Source: Aphidius gifuensis | Lineage: Eukaryota; Arthropoda; Insecta; Hymenoptera; Braconidae | Length of the DNA: 64,000 nt | Direction of reading: 5' to 3' | Assembly (NCBI RefSeq): GCF_014905175.1 | Contig: NC_057788.1 | Location: 23,096,154 to 23,160,153 of the forward strand | Shown: piece after piece, positions 1 through 11,114 of the stretch | Layout of the letters: each line of letters opens with the position of its first letter | Numbering within the stretch: the stretch's first letter is position 1 | Position numbers and translations under genes: made by a program | Notes under the pieces: generated by a model | The model's input: the letters and a program-made list of their open reading frames with translations, nothing else | Told to the model about the DNA's origin: nothing | The model's database searches: none

Positions 1-3000
1 TTTCATGGAGTCTCATGGGTTTGTGACGTCAGTTGGTATATGTACAATGTTGATGATGATGATGACGATGATTGACACGAGAGCCAAGTTGGGCCAAGTA
101 TTTTAATTTCTATATGTATTATTATTACAAGAGTCATATGCATCAGAGCAATTTGTTTGCTTTTCCATTTACACTGCACTATAATTTTATTTATTTCATT
201 ATTTATTTATTTATTAGCAATTTAAAATTTATAATTTACACACGAGTTCCTCATAAATTTAAATATTTCATTTTTTTTTTTATTTATTTATTTTATTTCA
301 CATGTGGACAAGTCAGTGTTGCGAAAAATTCCATGACCATAAAATAACTGATTAAATCGTATTTAAAGAATTTCTTTAATTTTATATATTGATTTGATAT
401 TTTATATTTTTTTTCTATTAAATTTTAATAAATTTATTTTCACTTAAAAAAAAAAAGACTTTTTTTTTCGCAAGATTAAGTATTGAAAAATAATTTTATC
501 GTAAAAGTATGATAATAAATATTAAAATTTATTTATATTTCATTTTTGAAAAAATTATTTATTTATTTATTTGTTTTTAAATATTTGCACTAGCCTTGGA
601 ACTTTTTTTTTTTTTTTTTCGACATTTGTATAGTGTTAAAAAGGTCGAACAATATTGGAATACAAAATTCAATCGGTTTGAATAAATATTTGTAGACAAG
701 ACAATTTTAAAATACCAAAAAAAAAAAAAATAATATAAAAAAATATGTTTGAGGCGTGATGATTTTAGGTCCATCACAACCTAGTTTCTCACTAACTGAC
801 CTTGCTTGTTGATTAGACATTTTTTTAAAATTTATTTTCTGTCTGCAACACCATGATCGTCATCATCATCACCATCATCATTGTTATGTCATTCAATTCG
901 AACAAGACAAGACCCATGTCTTCGAAACATGAGTGCCTTAATAATTTATTTAATTTTTAATTTAATATTTTATTTCAATTCATTATAACTTTTTTTACTT
1001 ATCTACAATTTCTATAAGATGATTTTATTCTACTGTCGTTATGATTTAAACGAACCACACACTGGCAAAAATAATCTTTTAAATACATGACAGTTTATCC
1101 TGATTTACGAGAACTTTTTATTTGATCAAAATATATTTTTTATACTCGCCAAAATGAAAATAAATACTAAAAAATAATTCAACAACAATATATTATAATA
1201 GTCTCTAAAACTATTATCAAATTTAAAATTACTAAAAAATTCTTAACACAAAAATCAATATTTCTTTGGTGAAATACAAATATATTTCAAGTAATTTTTA
1301 TATGAAGGGAATAACAACTTGAGACTTGTTAAATCAAGTTCAAAATTAACAATAACATTGCACATGCACATTTATATATGTGTATGTGGTTGAGTGTATA
1401 ATTTGAGCCTTGAGGGATCTTAGTGTGTGGTTTTAAATTAAAGTATATTCATACTTGCGTATTTCAAGTATTTTACAAGCCAATGATCCAAGCTAAACAA
1501 TAAAATATATGAGGAACACGAGAATGATTGTAACGATGACAACAGAATTATTAGATGCATTGTCTACCCGATGACTGATCACAGAATAAACATTCAACAA
1601 AAATAATAATATTAAAAATTAGTCGCATTTTTTTTTTTTTTTTCTCAACGCGTATGTCCTTCACTCGTATTTCACACTGTGAAAGATTTTCTCAAACATA
1701 TATTTATTACCTACTATTTTAATATTATTATTATTATTCATTCACCAACACCTGTTACTTTCGACAAGTGCAGATTGACTTTTATAATAATATTATATAT
1801 TTTTTTAATAACCACATCGATAGATATACTCATCAAGGTTCTTTGTCATTACACGTACCATGACATTAAAATATATTTAAAAAAAAATATTGTAATGTAT
1901 ATAAAAAAAAGTAAATACTCATTGTTTTTTATTATAGTATCTTTAAAATATATTTATTATAATAATAAATATAATAATATATACTATTTGTATAATAATG
2001 AATGGAAAAATAAAAAAAAAGAATAATTTAAAATTGTTTTGTAATAAATAATATATAACCAATAAATTAAAAAAAAAAAAAATAATATGTTGACAAAATA
2101 AATTAAATTGATTTTAGTGTTATTCATATGTATACACAACTATTTGATGGATGGGAATTGCATTTTACAAATGGTATGAAATACGTGATTGCATGACAAG
2201 AGAATCGAATTAGCATTGAGTATAAATTAATGGCATTAGATGAGCAAAAGTATCGTCACTGTGTTACTGTATAAAGAAATTAAAAAAATTAAAAAAAGTA
2301 AAAATAAAAATTGCAGATTTACGTAATGTCGATAACTTTAACGATAGGATATATTTATATTTGTACAATTCAATGGTTTTTAAAATCTCAAGTCTTATCG
2401 ACAAGAGTATTTGTCATGTGTACACCTCTCTTTAAAGAAAAAAAAAAAACGCACACGTAATACAAAGGTCACTACGCGTACCATATTTTTCATACTATTA
2501 TCTTTATTTTCTGTATTTTTTTTTTTTTTTTTACTTTTGTTATGTTTATTCGAAGGACATTGCACAATGGGTTCTCGATGATGAAAGAAAATATTTTTTA
2601 TCTTCCCAGTATTATATCGAGAAAATTCTTCTTTTTATTTTTCTTTCAATATTTAATTACGACAGTTAGTTAGCCACACAATGACCTCGTCATTAATTTA
2701 AAAATAATTTGCCTAAAAATAATCAACTATCCGGCAAATTGGAAATTACAAGAGAAATTTTTCTATAAATTAAATGACGTTTTTTTTTTTTGCGTTCAAA
2801 AAATAGATAATTGAGGAAAAAAGAAAAAACTATATGTATCCGTATCATCTTTACTTGTAGAGACATTTAATTGATAAATATAAAAAAAAAAAAAACTCGA
2901 CCCATTTCATGAAAATTTCTTTAACAAGAGAAAAGTCGTTCACCAAGTTTCCAATTGACTGAAACTGGACACCCTTGATTCACAATCTCGAATGCAATAA

Positions 3001-4586
3001 AATACGTAAAATAAAAAAATAAGAAAAGAGAAATAACAGCGATAACACAGAGGTCCAGATAAATAAATAGAAAAAAATTAAATACCAGAAATAAAACAAA
3101 AAAACCAACAAATATATAAGAGAATTTCACGCTTGGACTAACCAAATTCCTGAACATTGATTTTTTTTTTTAAATGCACGAGTGCAAATTGCTCAGATAG
3201 ACATAATAATTAACGATTGTTTTCAGATATATTCTCATTATTGACGTGACAATTTATGGTTCTTTGTTTCGCCATATTCAATATGGAGATAATAATTTTT
3301 TTTTTTTTTTTGTTGATTTATATGAAACAAGTCAAGCCAAACAATTCCACTTTCTTGATTTATACTATTTAATAACAATTTTATTATGATAGACTAGCCA
3401 AGTTGGTGAAGGAACAAATATTATTTGCCCTATAATGTTCAATTGGAATTTAACCGATGGCCTTATTTATGTATTATTTATTATTTTTTTTTTTTTTTTC
3501 TTCTACTGTTTATGTATATAAAGTGGTACTTGGAAAAATAAAGATAACAAAAAAAACATATGATTAATAATTGACGGTTGAATTTAATAAGCAACCTGGC
3601 ATGTTTTATCCTACCTACCAATTGTAATATCGTTTGGGTCACTTCTCAAACAACATCGATATTAAATTTAATGTGTAACGAGGTAGCAAGTAATTTACGT
3701 ACTTTTAAACTTTCACTTGATTTAATATCAAGAGTAAAATAAAAACAACATGTTTTCATTTTTAAATATTTTAAATTTTGGATAATAGAATATTGTTTTT
3801 ATATTTGTAAACAATTTTTTGTTTTGGATTTTAAATGTTTGTATAATACTTGGAAGAGTGACAATGTTATCGTAATCTTTATGTAAAAAAAAAAAAGAGA
3901 AAGTATAAGGAAATGGAACACCCTGACTGTCGAAAATCATTCGTCAGAAAATAAAATGTAATTCACGGCAAATGAAAAATAAATCTTAATAGATTTTAGA
4001 TTTTTTTTATGCATTAAAATTGTCAATTAAAAATCCATCATTTACTGAACATATTAAAATAATCATTGAAAATTTAATAACAATAATTATAAATAAAATT
4101 AAAAAAAATATTTATGAAAAATTCAATGACTCATCGCAAAACTCCATAAATTAATTTAAAAAAAAAAAAAAAATTAAACAAATGGCACCATTAGTTACAA
4201 GAGCAAAAAAAAAAAAAAAATAATAATATTGAAAAATTATGTTAAATAATTCATAGTAAAAACAGCTATTACAAATAGAAAAAAAAAGGCAAAAAATTGG
4301 AATGTAATAAAACACAAAAAAGATAATAAAATATAAAACAAATTAATAAATTAATACAAAAAAAAAAAAAAATCATCAATTAACAGACATCTGTTTGGTA
4401 TGTCGATTGATATTCACCGCGCAGTCAAAACATTTCACTAACACGAGGCGTTTAATAGAAAGCGTCGCACATTTTCACGTATATATTTATCGATATCTAT
4501 ATATCGACAATGTAATACATACAAGTTTATAAACGCACTTATACATTACAAATAAAATAAAAAAAAAAATAATAAAAGTATCTTAC
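1..4586. other. AT-rich non-coding tract, probably intron
   Basis: No convincing coding exon was seen. The stretch is AT-rich with many homopolymer A/T runs and a short (GAT)n-like microsatellite near 51-75. Because the coding exon ending at 4587 is on the minus strand and ends at a good donor, this stretch is most simply the next intron of that gene. Small open frames here are low-complexity and have no splice or composition support. Confidence 0.5.
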
Positions 4587-4775
4587 CGTGAGTTGAGTTT
4601 TATCAGGTGCAATTGCTGTGATTTCAACAGGTCGTGGTTCTGGATTATTAGCACGATTAAGAATTGCTGCTGGTACACGAGCAACCATTGATAATCTTCT
4701 GGTTAATTTTCTTCCTAATTCAGCTCGTCGACGAAGTCTTGTTCTTGGTCCAGTTCTGTAATTACCAAGATCCAT
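4587..4775 (-). CDS. First coding exon of an unidentified gene
   Basis: This is an open exon of exactly 63 codons on the minus strand. It starts at an ATG at 4775 and ends in phase 0 at a good donor (CTCACG then gtaaga). The peptide begins MDLGNYRTGPRTRLRRRAEL and continues with a strongly basic stretch containing RRLSM, which fits the RRxS pattern of PKA sites, then a proline-rich part ending in DKTQLT. Base composition is clearly richer in G and C than the flanks, as expected for coding DNA here. I do not recognise the family. Further exons should lie at lower coordinates, in part beyond the window. No strong acceptor sits directly upstream of the ATG, so the exon may begin with its own transcription start or use a weak acceptor near 4830. 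The upstream exon-like modules at 6.7-8.3 kb may be its 5' leader exons. Confidence 0.6.
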
Positions 4776-6691
4776 TTTTAATTTTACAATATATTTTATT
4801 GTTAAATTAAACAATCATAATCAACACTTTGATGATGATGATCTATCACTTGACAATAATCACGATGATAATTTTAATATATTTTTGATCAATCCATTTA
4901 CTCATGTAAATAAATGACAAATTATTATTTGATTTTATAAATAAATTGGAGTAACAAATAAAATAAATTTTTATCAGTGCAATCAATTGATTCAAGTTGT
5001 TGAAGAAAAATATATAGTTGATAGTTGTTATGTCGTTTATTCACTTGGCTCGTTTTAAATCGATTGTGACCTCCTTTTTATTAAACTTAAGCATCAAGTT
5101 TCTCGACTCTATACCAGTAGAACACACACCAAAGACCGGCTTAGGGGGATTTTGATCATCAAGAAACCACGAAGATGAATTGACGGTGAAACTGACCAGA
5201 TACCATGGACAATCACCAACAAATTCGCGGAAGAATATTATATAAAAGTTTTTAAAAATGTTGGAGTAATTTTTTTTTTTTTTTATAAATATGTGACCAC
5301 ACACGAGGCTATCAAGCACAGTCTTATATCATTTGTCAAAAAAAAAAAAAAACAAAAAACACTCAACTGATGGCAAGCAACAAATGTTATAAATATGATA
5401 AATTTATCAACCCTCAATTATCATTATAAATAATGTTCTTATTATCTATATAAACAAACCCTTGATGAAAATAACTTGATGTCTTTGATCTTATTTTTTA
5501 TTTTTTTAAATTATTTATAAATAATAGTCTTTGATATTCTTGGTATTTCCATGAAAACTAAATTTTAAAAGTCATGAATTTTCATTTTTATTATTATGAT
5601 AGAATGAATTTTCATATGCAAACACTATTATAATATACAACCAGGAAGTAATGTGCACATTTACAAAGATGATTAATTTGACACTTATTTATACTCTTTT
5701 CATTTGCCTCACATGAGAATCCTAACATTTGGCATTTACTGTCAACATTATTATTTGTACACTTGTGAGCTAACTTTTAAAATAATCATTTTCACAATTA
5801 TTTCAAACGTATTTACTCATTATTTATTTATTTTTTCAAATAAATCATATGAACACAAAATAGAAACTAAATTGTATCACGTTTAGACATATAAACACAA
5901 CAAAATATCACTTTCTTTTTTTTTATATTTTTCACTTTGGAAGATATGATTGTTGTAATAAATTGTCAATTAAATGATAGGTAGATTATTGTCAGTCTAG
6001 TGTGTTTATAATATTTATTTATTGGTGATTTGATAAATGGAGAGCCGAGCAAACAAGTTATGTGTGTGTGCACGAGGTCGAGCGAAGGATAAGACTGCCG
6101 GTTATGTTTTTGTTTTGTTTTGTTTGTTTTTTTTTTTTTTTATTTTAATAACGATAAATGAAGTGAGGAGTCGCTAGCGTCTATGGAGCTCTTTTTTTTC
6201 CCCACCCGCCTTTATTTATTTTTTTTTTTCGAGAGAGAGCGTGCGCCATCTCACAGTTTATTTTTGCACTATTTAAAATAATGATAATAATAAAAAAAGA
6301 AGCCTGATTATGAAGTTGGTGGGGGTGCAAGAAAAAAAAAAAAAATGAGCAAATAAAATCAAGATGGATTGAATGATATGCCATTAACACCAACCGGCAA
6401 ATAAAAAAGCTAATTATTTTTTTTTTTCCTTTTTTTTTCAAGTTGATAAATCTATATACTTGGAGACAAATTTATAATTGAATATATCGAATATACGCGT
6501 AAATTCAAAAGTATAATTTTCAAGGACAACACCGGTGTTGATCTTGCAAATTATCACTTGATAAATATTAAAAGTTAAATAATATAAACGCAAAAATATT
6601 AAATTATATTTTTTAATTGAAAAATAATTCAATTTCTGTATGATTGAATTTAATTTGAGAAAATATTAGTAAAAAAAAATAATAAACTCAC
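4776..6691. other. Intron or leader region, mostly featureless
   Basis: AT-rich DNA between the 4.7-kb coding exon and the exon modules above 6.69 kb. One minus-strand piece at about 5041-5230 is richer in G and C and has an open frame with varied amino acids (for example DDQNPPKPVFGVC), but it has no clear acceptor and I recognise no domain. A second compositional island lies at about 6030-6110. The rest shows only simple-sequence runs. Confidence 0.4.
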
Positions 6692-6893
6692 CGTTTTACA
6701 GCTTGTCGGCAACCTGATGACCTGGCCCATCGTTTGATTTCGGCGGATGAATTTAATGTTAATGCAAATCAACAATTTGGCGTCCATCTTTTGTCTATAT
6801 ACTGCCGGTTGTTGTAATAATTACAATTACTGAATATCGTCACTCGGCTTCCTTGCCAATATACATTCAGGACACCGCGAGTAACTCCTGCAG
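6692..6893 (-). other. Exon-like module, copy 1 of 3
   Basis: Minus-strand segment bounded by a consensus acceptor (tttag before 6893) and donor (gtgagt after 6692). It is homologous to copies at 7232-7463 and 7783-7966. The last part is open from an internal ATG (MDAKLLICINIKF...) to the donor, but the upstream part has stops. It may therefore be a leader exon carrying a start codon, or a non-coding exon. About 340 bp of intron-like DNA on its upstream side also resembles the other two copies. The product is unknown. Confidence 0.4.
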
Positions 6894-7231
6894 CTAAACA
6901 TGACAAATTTACAATTTAATTATTATTAAATTTATATTTATTTTTTTTTTTTGAAATAAATATTATTACCTCTTTTATTCATTTTTTTCTTAACATCGGC
7001 AAGTCAGCCATGTTGTGCTATTGTTTTATTGGCCATTGGATTTATTCCCCTTTTTTCTTTTTTTTTTTTCTCGGCGTCTTATTGGAGTCCAAAAAAAAAA
7101 AAAAAAAAAAAACAAAAAACTAACATAAATAATCGCATTTAATATACTGTTGAATTATTTTATTGTTATTAAATAAATGATTGATTAAATTTAATTTGAA
7201 AAAATATTAGTCAAAAAAAAATGAACTTACA

Positions 7232-7463
7232 ATTTTACAGCTCGCCGGCAACATTATTTTAACGATGGCTTGGCCAATTGTTTGATTTTGGCGGATGAAT
7301 TTAATGTTAATGTAAATCAACATTTTGGCATCCATCTTTATGCTCCATTTATTGCTGGTTGTTGTAACAATATTGCAATTACTGAATATTGTCACTCTGC
7401 TCGGCTCCTTTACCAAATGATACATTGAATCCAAATTGAATACCGCAAGCTACCCCCGCAATA
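7232..7463 (-). other. Exon-like module, copy 2 of 3
   Basis: Second copy of the module, again with acceptor (ttttcag) and donor (gtaagt) at the homologous positions. Here the frame is open through most of the exon, with a first ATG at 7434, and also contains the MDAKMLIYINIKF stretch that matches copy 1. Copies 1 and 2 keep the peptide MDAK(L/M)LI(C/Y)INIKFIR(R/Q)NQT in common, which hints at, but does not prove, coding use. No known domain was recognised. Confidence 0.4.
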
Positions 7464-7782
7464 CTGAAAACGACAAATTTACAATTTAATAGTTGTTAAA
7501 TTTTTTTTTTTTTTTTTATTGAAATAAATATTTTTACCCCTTTTTTTTTTTTTTTTTTTTTTTATTCACATCAGCAAGTCAGCCATGTTGTGCAATTGTT
7601 TTATTGGCCGGTGAATTTGTACCCCCTCTTTTTTTTCTCAGCGTCTTGTTGGAGTCTAAAAAATCACAAAATAATAAAATAAAATATATTATTTATTTAT
7701 TATATTGTTATTAAATATATTCTCGTTATTAATTAAATAAAATTAAATTTGAAAAAATAAATATAAAAAAAATTGAACTCAC

Positions 7783-7966
7783 TGTTTTACAGCTCGCCAG
7801 CAACATGATGACTTTGATTTTGGCCGATTAAATAAATCAACATTTTTTAGGCATCCATCTTTACTCTATATTTCACCCGTAGTTGTAATAATTGCAATTA
7901 GTAAATATTTTCACTCGGCTCCTTTGCCAAATTATACATTCAGCACATCGAGAGTTACTCCCGCAG
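7783..7966 (-). other. Exon-like module, copy 3 of 3
   Basis: Third and most diverged copy, with acceptor (tttttag) and donor (gtgagt) preserved. The shared MDA start is followed at once by a stop codon, so this copy cannot encode the peptide of copies 1 and 2. Either the exon is untranslated leader or this copy is decayed. Conserved splice sites with a broken frame favour a non-coding leader exon. Confidence 0.35.
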
Positions 7967-8307
7967 CTAAAAATGACAAATTTACAATTTATTAGATAAT
8001 AAAATTGTATTTATTATTATTTTTTATTAAAATAAATATTATTACCCTTTTTTTTATTTTATTTTATTCATCATCGCCAAATTCAGCCATTTTGATCTAT
8101 TGTTTTATTGGCCATTAGATTTCTTCCCCCTTTTTTTTTTTTTTTTTTTTCTCGGCGTCTTGTTGGAGTCTGAAAAACCACAAAATTAATATTAATAATT
8201 ACATTTAATATTATTTATTTATTATACTGCTATTAAATATATTTTTTTATATTTAATAATTAATTAAAGTTTGTTAAAATAATAAAATAATATATATGCG
8301 TACTTAC

Positions 8308-8620
8308 ATGAGATGATATTTTGCGGCGTCATTTTATCCCCAATTTTTAATTTGCCAATAACTATTGTTTAAATCGAAATTAATGAGCAAAAATATACTC
8401 AAAATGATTGTCATGTATTTCTTAATCAATTAGAATATAATTTATTAATTATTTGAACGTTAATATACCGATAAAATTAACTAAAAGCGACGAGTTTTAC
8501 GGACACGACGTGCTATGCCGAGAGACAACCGACGACTGAGGTGGATCATAGTTGCCACCAGAGGCGGTACAATTTGAAGCGTCGGTCGATTTTTGTCAAT
8601 AATAAATGTTATTCGGCATT
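8308..8620 (-). other. Candidate 5' exon of the minus-strand gene
   Basis: A GC-richer segment at about 8480-8620 on the minus strand leads to a strong donor (CATCTCAT then gtaagt, last exon base 8308). A short frame MTPQNIIS precedes the donor. This could be the first exon of the gene whose other pieces lie at 7.9-4.6 kb. The 5' limit is not visible. Confidence 0.35.
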
Positions 8621-8982
8621 TATACTCACCATATAATATCAAAGTAGAATGTTAAAATAACAATGATTATAATTAATAACAATAAACCAGTCAACAATGA
8701 TGATAAATATTTTTAAACATTGATTGAAAAATATTCAATTGGCATTTGATTATTATTATTATAACAAGCCTGAATGTAGCCAATAATCGAAAACAATCAA
8801 TAGTAATATTAAAAAAATCACACAGATAACACTACTGTGTTAATTTGTAAATTCGTGTTTCTTGATGAAAACCGGCGCGTCCACCATCATCCTCTTCTGC
8901 TGGCATCGCTTGCGGTGCACACACATCATCGGTTATTCATCCGAATAAATCCACTGATAGACAGTGTAATCTCAATTAAAAA
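8621..8982. promoter_or_regulatory. Divergent promoter region; RACK1 TOP-like leader
   Basis: The interval lies between the candidate minus-strand first exon and the RACK1 start codon, so it probably drives both. The pyrimidine run CCTCTTCT at 8891-8898 sits about 90 bases upstream of the RACK1 ATG and resembles a 5' TOP tract. RACK1 mRNA is co-regulated with ribosomal protein mRNAs in many animals, so such a start site would be expected. The transcription start itself is inferred. Confidence 0.4.
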
Positions 8983-10790
8983 ATGAGTGAAACTCTTCAA
9001 CTTAAAGGTACCCTCCGTGGTCACAATGGATGGGTTACCCAAATTGCAACAAATCCAAAATATCCTGATATGATTTTGTCATCATCACGAGGTTAGTACC
9101 ACAAAAAAATAACCATATTTAATGATAATTTTTTATACCACGCCACGTGGTGTGTATATTTTATGAACACATCATTTTTGTTGTAATGAATTTATTTATG
9201 TAGATTGATCAATCATCAAACTAATATTAATATTTATTTTGTTGCAATTTACAGACAAGACATTGATTGTATGGAAATTGACACGTGACGAGAACAATTA
9301 TGGTGTTCCACAAAAGCGTCTTTATGGACACTCTCACTTTATCAGTGATGTTGTACTTTCATCAGATGGTAATTATGCTCTTTCTGGTTCCTGGGACAAA
9401 ACTCTTCGTCTTTGGGATTTGGCTGCTGGAAAAACTACACGTCGTTTTGAAGACCATACCAAGGTGTGATATATTATGGCCACATTTAACACGTGGTGCT
9501 CAATCATTGATACAGCTTGAAAAATTATTTATAAATACGTTTATTAATTCGTATTGTGAATAATTCAAGTACTGTTGAGACAACATTTATAAATTACAAA
9601 AAACTGAAGCTTTTATTTTTATTTTTTTTTTTAATAATTAATATAAGAAGAGGTGACTATGTCGCCAGTATCGTAAGTATGGTCGGATTATCATCATACC
9701 TGAAAAAAAATAACAAATTCGTGGCATTAATTATTTCTTTTTAAATAGAGAAAAAATTATCATTACAAAATTTGGACAAGCTGGAGTTGTTAATAATGTA
9801 TTTTTTTAAATTATTTCATTAACAGGATGTCTTGAGTGTTGCATTCTCAGTTGACAATCGTCAAATTGTATCTGGATCACGAGACAAGACCATCAAATTG
9901 TGGAATACTCTTGCTGAATGCAAGTACACAATTCAAGATGAAGGACATAGTGACTGGGTCAGTTGTGTTAGATTCTCACCAAATCACTCAAATCCAATTA
10001 TTGTTTCTGCTAGTTGGGACAAAGTTGTCAAGGTAAATATTAATCTTCTTTATTTTTTTATCCAAAAAACAACAAGTGAGCAATATTTTTGGTTAACATT
10101 TATCTAATGATTGTATTTTTTTTTTTTTCACCAGGTATGGAATTTGACTAACTGCAGATTGAAGATCAATCACAATGGACACAGTGGATACCTCAACACT
10201 GTCACCGTCTCTCCAGATGGTTCACTCTGTGCTTCAGGTGGCAAGGTATGTACAAATCTATTTATTAACTCAATATAATCTTTATAATATAAAAAAAATT
10301 ATTTTCATAATGAAAATAAAATTTTAAGTGATGCAAAACTTTTAATATTAACGATGACCATGAGTGTATTGCGGATATGGGACTGAAAATTAAAACATTA
10401 AATTCAATTAATTTTATTAACATGTTGAACATATTATTAATCATGAAATTTTTTTATTTTATTTTACAGGATTGCAAAGCTATGCTCTGGGATTTAAATG
10501 ATGGAAAACATTTACACACACTTGACCACAATGACATCATCACTGCTCTCTGCTTCAGTCCAAATCGTTATTGGCTTTGTGCTGCATTTGGACCATACAT
10601 CAAGATTTGGGATCTTGAAAGCAAAGAAATGGTTGAAGAACTTAAACCAGATGTTCTTGCACCAGGTAGTGCTAAACTTGAACCACCACAGTGTCTTTCA
10701 CTTGCTTGGTCAACCGATGGACAAACCCTCTTTGCTGGTTACTCAGACAATACAATTCGTGTATGGCAAGTCTCTGTATCAAGCCGTTAA
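8983..10790 (+). CDS. RACK1: RACK1, WD40 scaffold of the 40S ribosome
   Basis: Five coding exons: 8983-9091, 9255-9463, 9826-10032, 10135-10245 and 10470-10790. All have GT-AG borders and joined they give 318 residues, the usual length for this family. The protein starts MSETLQLKGTLRGHNGWVTQ and is a seven-bladed beta propeller with repeated GH...WD units (SSSRDKTLIVWKL, SGSWDKTLRLWD, SGSRDKTIKLWN, SASWDKVVKVWN, DCKAMLWD, IKIWD, NTIRVWQV). RACK1 binds the head of the 40S subunit near the mRNA exit and scaffolds protein kinase C and other signalling proteins. The start was chosen from the family N-terminus. A poly(A) signal AATAAA overlaps the stop codon (10789-10794). The gene is tail-to-tail with NFU1 and head-to-head with the unnamed minus-strand gene. 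Intron 4 holds a likely snoRNA. Confidence 0.97.
10321..10396 (+). ncRNA. Candidate box C/D snoRNA in RACK1 intron 4
   Basis: A box-C-like GTGATGC (10328-10334), an internal C'-like CGATGAC (10352-10358) and a box D CTGA (10383-10386) are spaced as in a C/D snoRNA. Flanking TTTTAA (10322-10327) and TTAAAA (10390-10395) can form the short end stem. The stretch before box D, GCGGATATGGG (10371-10381), is complementary to CCCATATCCGC, which I recall as a conserved segment of large-subunit rRNA. By the +5 rule the methylated base would be the A after CCC. Vertebrate RACK1 also hosts C/D snoRNAs in its introns. Box C departs from consensus at its last base and no D' box is clear. Confidence 0.6.
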
Positions 10791-11114
10791 TAAATTTTTG
10801 TAATTAAATAATAACGGAGGAGTAAAAAAAAAATTTTATCTTAAAAAAACAAAATACAAGAGTTTATTTATTTATACATTTTTTTTTTTTTTTTTTATTA
10901 ATTCCATATTTTATACATTAATTTATAAGATTTTCATTTTAATCAATGATACTAAGTAAAATTTATTCATCAATTTTTCGTTCATATAATTAAAATTAAT
11001 AACTGTGTATTTTAAGAAAGTATTGATTTTTTATTTATCAAACATTACACAATTAATTCAAACAATAATTTACAAGATAACTTGATGACTTTTATATTCA
11101 ATTAAAAAAGAAAA
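10791..11114. other. Tail-to-tail 3' regions of RACK1 and NFU1
   Basis: AT-rich spacer holding both 3' ends. An AATAAA for NFU1 on the minus strand lies at 11030-11035, about 80 bases past its stop. No further gene was seen. Confidence 0.6.

Larger units (their letters stand above)
6655..8280 (-). repeat. Tandem triplication of about 545 bp
   Basis: Three direct copies whose anchor points (GCTYGCCGGC-like, following the donor) fall at 6701, 7241 and 7792, so the periods are about 540 and 551 bp. Each unit carries the exon-like module plus a second conserved patch. On the minus strand that patch reads CAACATGGCTGACTTG in copies 1 and 2, with a diverged version in copy 3, and it lies next to a T/C-rich run and a GACTCCAA-like segment. 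Confidence 0.75.

Noticed and set aside
9640..9710. Possible C/D snoRNA in RACK1 intron 2 (GTGACTA ... CTGA)
   Set aside because: Box C departs at several bases and no end stem forms.
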